The notes under the pieces: generated by a model
Database searches by the model: none
What the model was told of the DNA's origin: nothing
Seen by the model: the letters and a program-made list of their open reading frames with translations, nothing else
Source of the DNA: an uncultured Clostridia bacterium
GTDB lineage: Bacteria > Bacillota > Clostridia > Oscillospirales > Acutalibacteraceae
Reading direction: 5' to 3'
DNA length: 5,905 nt
NCBI GenBank assembly: GCA_946626015.1
Contig: CAMOTT010000124.1
Span: 1-5,905 of the forward strand
Shown here: one piece after another, positions 1-5,652 of the stretch
How the letters are laid out: the number at the start of each line of letters is the position of its first letter
Numbering within the stretch: the stretch's first letter is position 1
Translations under genes and position numbers: made by a program

Positions 1-1
1 A

Positions 2-907
2 GGCAGGTTTATCACATCAAGGAGCAAAGCGTCCATTGTAAATGAGGCGACAATGCTTACCCAAAAGCCCAATTTCAAGGGCTATATACACGACGTGGGC
101 GGCCCTACGGCAAATTTCCGCCGGCCTGCCTGTGACAAGCAGCTTAAAAGCGGTCTGTGCAAGGGCAAAAAATGTCTGGCTCCAACGCCTTGTCCCAATC
201 TGATAGCGGATCACGGTGAATATATAGATATCCTGCGTACTGTCAGAAGCCTGCCGAAGATAAAGCGGGTCTTTATTCGCTCCGGTATCCGTTTCGATTA
301 TCTTTTGCAGGATAAAGATGATACGTTTTTTAAAGAGCTTGTTGAAAACCACGTCAGCGGTCAGCTGAAGGTTGCCCCGGAGCATTGCTCTGCGGCTGTG
401 CTGGACGCCATGGGCAAGCCGCATATCCAGGCCTATTTGAAGTTTGCGGAAAAATACCGCAGACTTTCTGCAAAGGCGGGCAAGGAGCAATACCTTGTGC
501 CTTATCTTATGTCATCCCACCCGGGGAGCACCCTAAAGGATGCCGTGGAGCTTGCGCTTTTTTTAAAAAGGGAACATATCAGGCCGGAGCAGGTGCAGGA
601 TTTTTATCCCACCCCGGGAACGGTTTCCACCTGTATGTTTTATACAGGCCTTGATCCCTACACGTTAAAAGAGATATATGTGGCAAGGGATCCCCACGAC
701 AAAGCTTTGCAAAGAGCCCTGTTACAGTATTTTGATCCAAGGAATTACAAGCTGGCGGAAGAGGCTTTGAAAAAAGCCGGCAGATATGACCTTATAGGCA
801 GCGGCGAAAAATGCCTTATAAAGCCCTGTGGCAGCGCAGGTTATAAGAAGAAAGGCAATAGAGGAACAGGTAATTATGGCGCAGGGAAATCAAAGAAGAA
901 ATATTAA
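2..907 (+). CDS. ygiQ: YgiQ family radical SAM protein, C-terminal part (5' partial)
   Basis: The reading frame is open from the window edge, so the true start lies upstream; 301 residues are present against roughly 600-650 for the whole family. The window opens with GRFITSRSKAS, which in YgiQ proteins directly follows the CxxxCxFC iron-sulfur/SAM motif, so that motif must sit just outside. Then come KGYIHDVGGPTANF (about residues 26-39), a four-cysteine set at C44, C53, C58 and C64, KVAPEH, AGKEQYLVPY and QDFYPTPGTVS, which leads into the C-terminal DUF3362-type region ending near IGSGEKCLIKP. This closely follows my memory of E. coli YgiQ. The last 20 or so residues are a low-complexity Lys/Gly tail. 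The biochemical role of YgiQ is unknown. The cysteine set could bind an extra metal centre (inference). Its end overlaps the next gene by 32 nt. Confidence 0.95.
   Translation, partial: GRFITSRSKASIVNEATMLTQKPNFKGYIHDVGGPTANFRRPACDKQLKSGLCKGKKCLAPTPCPNLIADHGEYIDILRTVRSLPKIKRVFIRSGIRFDYLLQDKDDTFFKELVENHVSGQLKVAPEHCSAAVLDAMGKPHIQAYLKFAEKYRRLSAKAGKEQYLVPYLMSSHPGSTLKDAVELALFLKREHIRPEQVQDFYPTPGTVSTCMFYTGLDPYTLKEIYVARDPHDKALQRALLQYFDPRNYKLAEEALKKAGRYDLIGSGEKCLIKPCGSAGYKKKGNRGTGNYGAGKSKKKY
860..870 (+). promoter_or_regulatory. Ribosome binding site deciding the start of the metallo-hydrolase gene
   Basis: AGAGGAACAGG lies inside the last codons of ygiQ. Its AGAGGA part ends 10 nt before the ATG at 876, and the trailing AGG ends 5 nt before it. 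This favours ATG 876 over the in-frame GTG at 828, which would add 16 residues that do not look like part of the protein. Starting inside the upstream gene suggests translational coupling with ygiQ. Confidence 0.5.
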
Positions 908-1829
908 AAAAATTGTAATTATTGTTGCGGTCTCCTTTGCGCTGGTTGCCGCCTGCATATTTATTCCGGCGGTAAATGCAGGGCTAAAAACGTTTTTGCG
1001 GGCTGTTGCGGAGGATATTGAGGAGATTTACAGTCAAAAATCGCCTTATCCCTTAAACGTGCACGTTATAGACGTGGGGCAGGGGGACAGCATACTTGTC
1101 ACAGCTCCCGAGGGCAATATCCTCATTGACGCAGGCCCGGAGCCGGATGGCAAAAAGGTCATTGATTACATATCCGGGCTTGGAATAAAAAAGCTTGATT
1201 ATGTGATCGCCACCCACGCCCACAGTGACCATATTGGCGGCATGGCGGCGGTGCTGCAAAGCTTTGGGATACGCCGCGTCATCCTGACGAAATACAGCGG
1301 TATAAATATGCCCACGACCAAGCTGTATCAGGCTATGCTTGTTGCTGTAAAAAATAGCGGAGCCGAGCGTATTGAGGCGAAAACCGGTAATACTTACAGT
1401 ATGGGAAAGCTCAAGTTCACCATACTTGGACCTGTTACCCAAAGCGAGGATCTAAATAATATGTCCGTTGTTGTGCGTATGACTTACGGCGAAAGATCCT
1501 TCCTCTTTATGGGCGACGCGGAGAAAGAGGAGGAGCAGGATATACTTGATAACGGCTTTTTAGTTGATTCCGATTTTATCAAATTGGGTCACCACGGCAG
1601 CAGCACATCCAGCGGAGAGGAGTTTATCAAAGCCGTATCGCCGATGATCGCCGCAGTATCCTGCGAGAAGGATAATGAATACGGCCATCCCCACAAAAAG
1701 GTGGTAAAAAGATTGAACAGGTATAAGGTTCAGCTGTTTACGACCTCTGAGCTTGGCACGGTAACAATAGGATCAGACGGTGAAGCTCTTGCGGCTATAT
1801 ATAACGGAAAAACTCAGGTAATAGTATAG
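876..1829 (+). CDS. ComEC/Rec2-like metallo-beta-lactamase-fold hydrolase, membrane-anchored or secreted
   Basis: Predicted 317-residue protein with a basic N-terminus (QRRNIKK), one hydrophobic segment at about residues 12-31, and then a metallo-beta-lactamase fold. Visible motifs are VIDVGQGDS (65-72), LIDAG (83-87), the zinc motif THAHSDH (113-119), NNMSVVV (194-200), FMGDAE (211-216), GHHGSS (238-243) and GHPH (270-273). The combination of DVGQGDS, NNxS, GD and HHGS is characteristic of the soluble C-terminal domain of the DNA-uptake protein ComEC/Rec2 and its stand-alone relatives. The competence membrane domain itself is absent. A nuclease or phosphodiesterase activity is likely from family knowledge but unproven. 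The positive N-terminus and single segment predict an outside location for the enzyme domain; V-N-A at 33-35 could be a signal peptidase site, which would make it secreted. It overlaps ygiQ upstream and is followed after 25 nt by a DUF3006 gene, a common partner of this family. I do not call it comEC. Confidence 0.88.
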   Translation: MAQGNQRRNIKKIVIIVAVSFALVAACIFIPAVNAGLKTFLRAVAEDIEEIYSQKSPYPLNVHVIDVGQGDSILVTAPEGNILIDAGPEPDGKKVIDYISGLGIKKLDYVIATHAHSDHIGGMAAVLQSFGIRRVILTKYSGINMPTTKLYQAMLVAVKNSGAERIEAKTGNTYSMGKLKFTILGPVTQSEDLNNMSVVVRMTYGERSFLFMGDAEKEEEQDILDNGFLVDSDFIKLGHHGSSTSSGEEFIKAVSPMIAAVSCEKDNEYGHPHKKVVKRLNRYKVQLFTTSELGTVTIGSDGEALAAIYNGKTQVIV

Positions 1830-1841
1830 TTTTTGCCTTAC

Positions 1842-1847
1842 GGGAGG
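1842..1847 (+). promoter_or_regulatory. Ribosome binding site deciding a TTG start
   Basis: GGGAGG ends 7 nt before TTG at 1855. The earlier in-frame TTG at 1849 is only 1 nt from this site, too close for initiation, so 1855 is the preferred start of the DUF3006 gene. Confidence 0.65.
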
Positions 1848-1854
1848 TTTGGCT

Positions 1855-2076
1855 TTGAAAAAAATCATTGTTGACAGAATAGAAGAGAATATTGCTGTGT
1901 GCGAGACGGATAACGGGGATTTTATTAAAATCAAATTAAGCGAGCTGCCTGAAAAAACCGTAGAGGGCAGTGTTATTATCGTGTTGTCTGATGGCAAATA
2001 TGTTCTCGATAATAAAGCAAGGGAAAAAAGGATAAGGGAAATGCTTGCTATTCAGGATTCATTTTTTGAGGATTAA
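1855..2076 (+). CDS. DUF3006 family small protein
   Basis: A 73-residue protein starting at TTG 1855. It follows the DUF3006 pattern: an N-terminal beta-rich part with VDRIEENIAVCET (6-18), an acidic turn DNGDFIKI (19-26), LPEKTVEGSVI (31-41) and DGKYVLD (46-52), then a charged helix rich in Lys, Arg and Glu ending in DSFFED. The family is small, has no known biochemical function, and in Bacillota is often encoded beside or fused near ComEC-like metallo-hydrolases (family knowledge, from memory). Here it lies 25 nt after such a gene and is probably co-transcribed. It has no signal peptide or membrane segment, so it should be cytoplasmic, although its neighbour appears to be exported. The family call rests on the motif pattern and gene context. 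Confidence 0.75.
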   Translation: MKKIIVDRIEENIAVCETDNGDFIKIKLSELPEKTVEGSVIIVLSDGKYVLDNKAREKRIREMLAIQDSFFED

Positions 2077-2108
2077 AATAAACGCTGATCAATTCAGAGT
2101 ATGCAGAT

Positions 2109-2129
2109 TGACGAGAAAATTTTTCGTCA
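2109..2129. promoter_or_regulatory. Palindrome 1 upstream of deoC (candidate operator)
   Basis: An inverted repeat with 6-nt arms TGACGA (2109-2114) and TCGTCA (2124-2129) around G plus AAAATTTT, itself self-complementary. It is followed by A-rich rather than T-rich sequence, which argues against an intrinsic terminator. A TTGACG box, -35-like, overlaps its left edge at 2108-2113, but no convincing -10 lies at the right distance. It closely resembles the second palindrome at 2187-2206, so a binding site for a dimeric regulator is the simplest reading. No protein or function can be assigned. Confidence 0.45.
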
Positions 2130-2150
2130 GACAAAACAAAAAACGCAGGC

Positions 2151-2178
2151 AATACTTTGTGTATTAAAGAGTATTTTT
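2151..2178 (+). terminator. Weak AT-rich hairpin with T run (possible terminator of the upstream operon)
   Basis: AATACTTT (2151-2158) can pair with AAA-GA-GTATT (2166-2175) with a 2-nt bulge, and the 3' arm runs into five Ts (2174-2178). There is little GC in the stem, so it is a poor intrinsic terminator, but it is the only hairpin plus T-run found between the DUF3006 gene and deoC. It sits between the two palindromes and could equally be chance in AT-rich DNA. Confidence 0.22.
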
Positions 2179-2186
2179 GTGACGTA

Positions 2187-2206
2187 TGACGGGAAATTTG
2201 CCGTCA
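2187..2206. promoter_or_regulatory. Palindrome 2 upstream of deoC (candidate operator)
   Basis: A perfect 20-nt inverted repeat apart from the two central-flank Gs: arms TGACGG (2187-2192) and CCGTCA (2201-2206) around G-AAATTT-G. It shares the TGACG/CGTCA arms and AAATTT core with the palindrome at 2109-2129, the centres being about 77 nt apart. An extra TGACG half-site lies at 2180-2184. There is no T run after it, so terminator function is unlikely. It lies 46 nt before the deoC start, a usual place for an operator. Confidence 0.5.
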
Positions 2207-2240
2207 AGATGCGTGCTGTTGGATTTAATCAGTGTTTACT

Positions 2241-2247
2241 AAAGGAG
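2241..2247 (+). promoter_or_regulatory. Ribosome binding site of deoC
   Basis: AAAGGAG ends 5 nt before ATG 2253 and fixes that start. A GTG at 2232 in the same frame lies upstream of this site and would put the site inside the coding region, so it is not used. Confidence 0.8.
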
Positions 2248-2252
2248 TAGTT

Positions 2253-2930
2253 ATGAACAAGGAAGAAAACGCGGTAAATATAGAGGAAATAACCGGCAAG
2301 GTGGATCATACACTGTTGGCCGTAACTGCCACATGGGCCGAGATAAAAGCTCTTTGCGATGACGGCATAAGGTTCGGAACAGCGAGCGTATGCATACCGG
2401 CGTCTTACGTAAAACAGGCGGCGGAGTACGTAAAGGGTCAAATACCCATCTGCACCGTGATCGGTTTCCCCAACGGATATTCCACCGCCGCAGCAAAATG
2501 CTTTGAGGCGGCAGACGCCGTCAGCAACGGCGCGGACGAGATAGATATGGTCATAAATCTGGGCTGGGTGAAGGATCAAAAATTTGATGATATCCTTGAG
2601 GAAATAAAGGCCGTAAAACAGGCCTGCAAGGGCAAACTGCTCAAGGTGATCGTGGAGACCTGTCAGCTGACTGACGAAGAAAAAATAAAGATGTGCGAGA
2701 TAGTTTCCCTGTCCGGCGCGGACTACATAAAAACATCCACCGGCTTTTCAACCGGTGGAGCAACTATAAAGGATATTGAGCTTTTTGCCCGGCACAGAGC
2801 GCCCGGCCTGAAAATCAAGGCCGCAGGCGGAATAAAGACAATTGACGACGCTCGTGCGTTTATAAACGCCGGGGCGGACAGGCTGGGAACCAGCTCCATT
2901 GTAAAAGCCCTTAAAGCAAGCGAGGCTTAA
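2253..2930 (+). CDS. deoC: Deoxyribose-phosphate aldolase DeoC
   Basis: A complete 225-residue cytoplasmic class I aldolase of the usual length. It cleaves 2-deoxy-D-ribose 5-phosphate to glyceraldehyde 3-phosphate and acetaldehyde, the last step of deoxynucleoside salvage. The TIM-barrel signatures are all present: VDHTLL (17-22), GFPNG (71-75), GADEIDMVIN (93-102), KVIVETCQL (131-139), DYIKTSTGF (157-165), IKAAGGI (188-194) and ADRLGTSS (208-215). K160 is the expected Schiff-base lysine, K189 the second catalytic lysine, and D98 the aspartate of the proton relay, assigned by match to E. coli DeoC. It has its own ribosome binding site after a 176-nt leader with two palindromes, so it is probably transcribed and regulated separately from the genes upstream. 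No other deo genes (phosphorylase, phosphopentomutase, cytidine deaminase) are in the window. It ends with a 4-nt tail-to-tail overlap with the convergent serine hydrolase gene. Confidence 0.97.
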   Translation: MNKEENAVNIEEITGKVDHTLLAVTATWAEIKALCDDGIRFGTASVCIPASYVKQAAEYVKGQIPICTVIGFPNGYSTAAAKCFEAADAVSNGADEIDMVINLGWVKDQKFDDILEEIKAVKQACKGKLLKVIVETCQLTDEEKIKMCEIVSLSGADYIKTSTGFSTGGATIKDIELFARHRAPGLKIKAAGGIKTIDDARAFINAGADRLGTSSIVKALKASEA

Positions 2931-2938
2931 GATTTTTT
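2910..2938 (+). terminator. Candidate intrinsic terminator overlapping the deoC stop
   Basis: CTTAA-A-GC (2910-2917) pairs with GCTTAAG (2925-2931) with one bulged A and a 7-nt loop, followed by A and six Ts (2933-2938). The hairpin is formed by the last codons of deoC and covers both stop codons of the convergent pair. The stem is short and AT-rich, so it is a moderate candidate at best, but it is placed correctly for deoC. In the other direction only a distant TTTT follows, so action on the minus-strand gene is less likely. Confidence 0.42.
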
Positions 2939-4507
2939 GAAATGGCCGTAATAGGTGGGCTCAACCGCCTTTTTGAGGAAGGCCATTATAAGATCGGTAA
3001 GGAAATCAGATTTTACAAAGGTTTTAAGCGCGAACCTTACGCCGTCAATGATGACGCTCACGTCGGGCAGGGATGAGGGCTTCATTTTAATTTTTTCGCC
3101 GTTTATCTTAAATTCAAGAATACGCGCGCCAACACTCTCCGAGGTACGAATGTCCAGCAGGAGGGTGTTGTTATTTTCCCATTTTGCGGAGGAATAGGCG
3201 TGGCTCGGGACGCCTGTAAGTACAAGCTGGGTCACGCGCCATTTGCCGTCCATTCCACAATCCACCGTATAGCGGTACTGGTGCTCGCGCCATGAAAATC
3301 TGAGAAAATCATCGAAGAACTGAAATGTCACGTCGTTAATATCTCCGCCCTTTATTCTGGACATATATGTAGCGGCGGCCGGCATTACGCTCAGGGGGAA
3401 TCCGATAAGGTTAAGATAATTCCATTTTCTGAAAACGGCGATTTTGTTGTTGAGCTCTTTTTCAAGGGAACTGCGGAACTCGGAGAATAAAATCTCATAG
3501 GGTTTTCCCTCCGGGATCTTTACGGAATTTTTATCTGAGGTCTGTTCCTCAATAAATGCGTCCGGGAAATAGTCAAAGATCAAAAGACGGGATTTTCCAG
3601 GCGCATCGCCGCCGATGATCACAGTCACAGCGTCCTGATCCCTGTATATTTCTGCTATCTGACCGAACAAGCCGTCAAATCTCAGCGGACGATTTTTGCC
3701 GGCTCTGAACCATATACCGTAGCCGTAGCCGTAATCGTATTTGCCGGCGAACACGGCATTGGGGCCTTTATGGTTTACCGTGGCCTCCGATATCCACTCT
3801 GCAGGTATTACCTGTTTGCCGTTATAAACGCCGTTATTAAGGAAACAGAGGGCTATCTTAGCAATATCCGTTGCCGAAATATAGAGGCCCCATCCGCCGG
3901 CTTCAACGCCGTTGTGGTCTGTTTCCCAGAAAGGTACTGGAATTTCAAGGGGATCAAACAGGCGCGGGGTGAGAAATTCTACCGCGCTGACGCCCGTTGC
4001 CTTGCGGAGCATAGCCAGAGCCATATGAAAGTTCTCGTTGACGTAGGAAAACCTTTCGCCGGGAGTATAATCCGACTTTGATTTCATGTATATCTTGATC
4101 CAGTCGTTTTTGACCTTGCTCATAACAGGGGAAACCTTCCGGCCTGCCGTCAAGGTGATAAGGTGTCTGAGGGTAAGCTTCTTCAGATCCTCATCGCAGT
4201 TCTTAGGCACATATTCCGGGAAATAATCCACCACCTTGTCGTCAAGGGAGAGTATGCCTTCGTTTACAGCAAAGCCTATGGCAAGGGCGGAGATGCTCTT
4301 GCTGATGGAGTACATTATATGGGGAGTGGTTGCGGAGTACGGCTCCCTGAACCACTGAGCCGCGACCTTGCCGTGTCGGATCACCATAAAGCCGTGATTT
4401 TCTGTCTCCTCCATTTTTTTGTAAAGCTCCAACAACTTTTCGGATGAAACTCCGACTTCCTCCGGAAATTTTGCTTTAGGCAATTCTTTTGAAACTGTGA
4501 CTGACAT
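2927..4507 (-). CDS. Serine hydrolase of the beta-lactamase (class C/PBP4*) fold with extra C-terminal domain
   Basis: A 526-residue protein, start chosen at 4507 because GGAGG lies 6 nt upstream; the ATG at 4525 has no such site. Residues about 20-320 follow the beta-lactamase/serine hydrolase family (PF00144): MVIRHGKVAAQWF (41-53), YSISKS (66-71) giving the SxxK catalytic pair S67/K70, HLITLTAG (115-122), TPGERFSYVN (148-157) giving Tyr155 of the YxN motif, GGWGLYISATDIAKI (204-218), and FDGLFGQ (277-283) where many relatives have an HxG or KTG box. Residues about 325-526 form a further domain I cannot name, with many short beta-like stretches, perhaps lipocalin-like as in other two-domain members. 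No signal peptide or membrane segment is visible, so it is probably cytoplasmic. Substrate unknown: esterase, peptidase or amide hydrolase are all possible, and beta-lactam resistance should not be assumed. It follows the LCP gene on the same strand. Confidence 0.87.
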   Translation of the reverse strand: MSVTVSKELPKAKFPEEVGVSSEKLLELYKKMEETENHGFMVIRHGKVAAQWFREPYSATTPHIMYSISKSISALAIGFAVNEGILSLDDKVVDYFPEYVPKNCDEDLKKLTLRHLITLTAGRKVSPVMSKVKNDWIKIYMKSKSDYTPGERFSYVNENFHMALAMLRKATGVSAVEFLTPRLFDPLEIPVPFWETDHNGVEAGGWGLYISATDIAKIALCFLNNGVYNGKQVIPAEWISEATVNHKGPNAVFAGKYDYGYGYGIWFRAGKNRPLRFDGLFGQIAEIYRDQDAVTVIIGGDAPGKSRLLIFDYFPDAFIEEQTSDKNSVKIPEGKPYEILFSEFRSSLEKELNNKIAVFRKWNYLNLIGFPLSVMPAAATYMSRIKGGDINDVTFQFFDDFLRFSWREHQYRYTVDCGMDGKWRVTQLVLTGVPSHAYSSAKWENNNTLLLDIRTSESVGARILEFKINGEKIKMKPSSLPDVSVIIDGVRFALKTFVKSDFLTDLIMAFLKKAVEPTYYGHFKKS

Positions 4508-4513
4508 AATATT

Positions 4514-4518
4514 CCTCC
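4514..4518 (-). promoter_or_regulatory. Ribosome binding site deciding the serine hydrolase start
   Basis: On the minus strand GGAGG is followed by 6 nt and then ATG at 4507-4505. This moves the start inwards from the in-frame ATG at 4525. Upstream of it, in the 47-nt gap after the LCP gene, a TTGTCA box is present but no well-spaced -10 hexamer, so an independent promoter is possible but not convincing. Confidence 0.75.
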
Positions 4519-4554
4519 GATACATCTATATTGAACTAATTGTTGACAAAGTTT

Positions 4555-5628
4555 TTATGAGTAGAGCTGCTCATTTATATCTGTGCGAACTTCATTCCAA
4601 TCGAAGATAAGGACTTCCATTCCATTGACCACAACCAGATTTGTGCCCTTTCTCGGAACAATGGCTTCGTTTACACGGTAGGTGATATAATCCGGAGCCT
4701 TTATTATCTCCGAGAATATGTCGGTTTTTGAGAGATCCGTTTTGACAACAGGGAATATCCTGACAGCGGCGGCGCGAAGCTGAGCCAAAGTCATGTTTTT
4801 TGCGTTGTTTGTGAGCTGTTTCATTATATTACGCTGTCTCTGCGTTCTGTTTTTATCCGAGTCTATTGACCTCAAACGGGCGTACAAAAGAGCGCTGCGG
4901 CCGTCCAGGTGATATGTCCCGGGACCCTTTGATGTGTTTATACCGTATCTGTTGAGATAAGTTTGAAGCGCTTCCAGTTCTTTGTCGGTCAGCGTTATAT
5001 CCACGCCGCCCATAACGTCGATAAGCTTTGAAAAGCCGTCAAAATCAACGGCAATATATTTATCGATCGTTATTTTATAGTTGCTTTCGATGGTGTCGAT
5101 GAGAAGCTTGGGCCCGCCAAACTCATATGCCGCGTTAAGACGCATATTACCGTGGCCTTTTATTGATACATAAGTCGCGCGGGAGAGGGAAAGGTATTTT
5201 ATCGTCTTGGTTTTCTGGTTTATTGAAGCAATGATCATGGCGTCTGATCGGGGATAATATTTTGAAATACTGCCAGAGTCACAGCCCACCAGCAGGATGT
5301 TTGTGACCTTGACGTCGTCAAACCTGAAATAATCCTTGACGTTTTCCTCGATCTCCTCATCAGCCTTGCTGAATATTTCAACTGTTTCCGTATCCTCCTG
5401 CGGTATAACTATGGGCGCTTCTTTGCTGTATTCGGGGTTGATTTCAAGCTCAGGGTATTCGTCCACCGGAGTGTAGTCAAGATAGCTGAGATATTTGTTA
5501 GCCACAAAGAAAACCGAGGCAACGGGTATGATGATTATAGCGAGGATTATGCAGACGGCCGTAATGACCTTGGCTTTTGTGCTCCTCCTTTTTTTCGGCC
5601 TTTTTCTCATTTCGGGTTTACTTCTCAT
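4555..5628 (-). CDS. LCP (LytR-CpsA-Psr) family cell-wall glycopolymer ligase
   Basis: A 357-residue type II membrane protein: a very basic cytoplasmic tail (KRPKKRRSTKAK, 9-20), one membrane segment (about 20-43), an acidic linker (about 55-100), then an extracellular LCP domain. Family motifs are TNILLVGCDS (109-118), RSDAMIIASIN (127-137), the YLSLSRATYVSI segment (145-156), AAYEFGG (166-172), DFDGFSKLIDVMGGVDI (195-211), GPGTYHLDG (235-243), YARLRSID (249-256) and NRTQRQR (260-266). Expected catalytic or pyrophosphate-binding residues D117, D129, R150, R251 and R253 are present. The usual S-x-P-R-D segment reads S-L-S-R-A, losing Pro and Asp. LCP enzymes transfer undecaprenyl-phosphate-linked polymers such as teichoic acids or capsule to peptidoglycan; which polymer is used here cannot be told. 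A short C-terminal region (about 280-357) follows the domain. It starts 24 nt after tsaD, with AAAAGGAG 10 nt before the ATG, and is probably co-transcribed with it. Confidence 0.92.
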   Translation of the reverse strand: MRSKPEMRKRPKKRRSTKAKVITAVCIILAIIIIPVASVFFVANKYLSYLDYTPVDEYPELEINPEYSKEAPIVIPQEDTETVEIFSKADEEIEENVKDYFRFDDVKVTNILLVGCDSGSISKYYPRSDAMIIASINQKTKTIKYLSLSRATYVSIKGHGNMRLNAAYEFGGPKLLIDTIESNYKITIDKYIAVDFDGFSKLIDVMGGVDITLTDKELEALQTYLNRYGINTSKGPGTYHLDGRSALLYARLRSIDSDKNRTQRQRNIMKQLTNNAKNMTLAQLRAAAVRIFPVVKTDLSKTDIFSEIIKAPDYITYRVNEAIVPRKGTNLVVVNGMEVLIFDWNEVRTDINEQLYS

Positions 5629-5652
5629 TTTATGAAAACTCCTTTTGTCAAC

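Noticed and set aside
17..490. 157-codon open frame on the minus strand opposite ygiQ
   Set aside because: It lies wholly opposite a strongly conserved coding region and its translation shows no known family pattern.
559..565. T-TTT-TTA, a classic -1 frameshift heptamer in frame within ygiQ, followed by AAAA
   Set aside because: Conserved YgiQ residues continue in the zero frame on both sides, the -1 frame ends by about 654 with no recognisable protein, and I see no clear downstream stimulator structure.
1053..1442. 129-codon open frame on the minus strand opposite the metallo-hydrolase gene
   Set aside because: It is antisense to the zinc-motif region, whose codon use explains the open frame; no family features are visible.
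2085..2097. CTGA/TCAG inverted repeat just after the DUF3006 gene
   Set aside because: The arms are only 4 nt with a mismatched interior and no T run follows, so it cannot be told from chance.
2108..2136. TTGACG as a -35 box for a deoC promoter
   Set aside because: The hexamer at the 17-nt spacing is ACAAAA, which is not a plausible -10, and no other good partner was found; I could not place the deoC promoter.
2229..2579. 116-codon minus-strand open frame covering the deoC leader and 5' end
   Set aside because: It is a shadow of deoC with no convincing product, and it would run through the palindromes and ribosome binding site.
3770..4447. Two plus-strand open frames (3770-4081 and 4163-4447) opposite the serine hydrolase gene
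   Set aside because: Both lie inside the conserved catalytic domain on the other strand, and their translations have no recognisable motifs.
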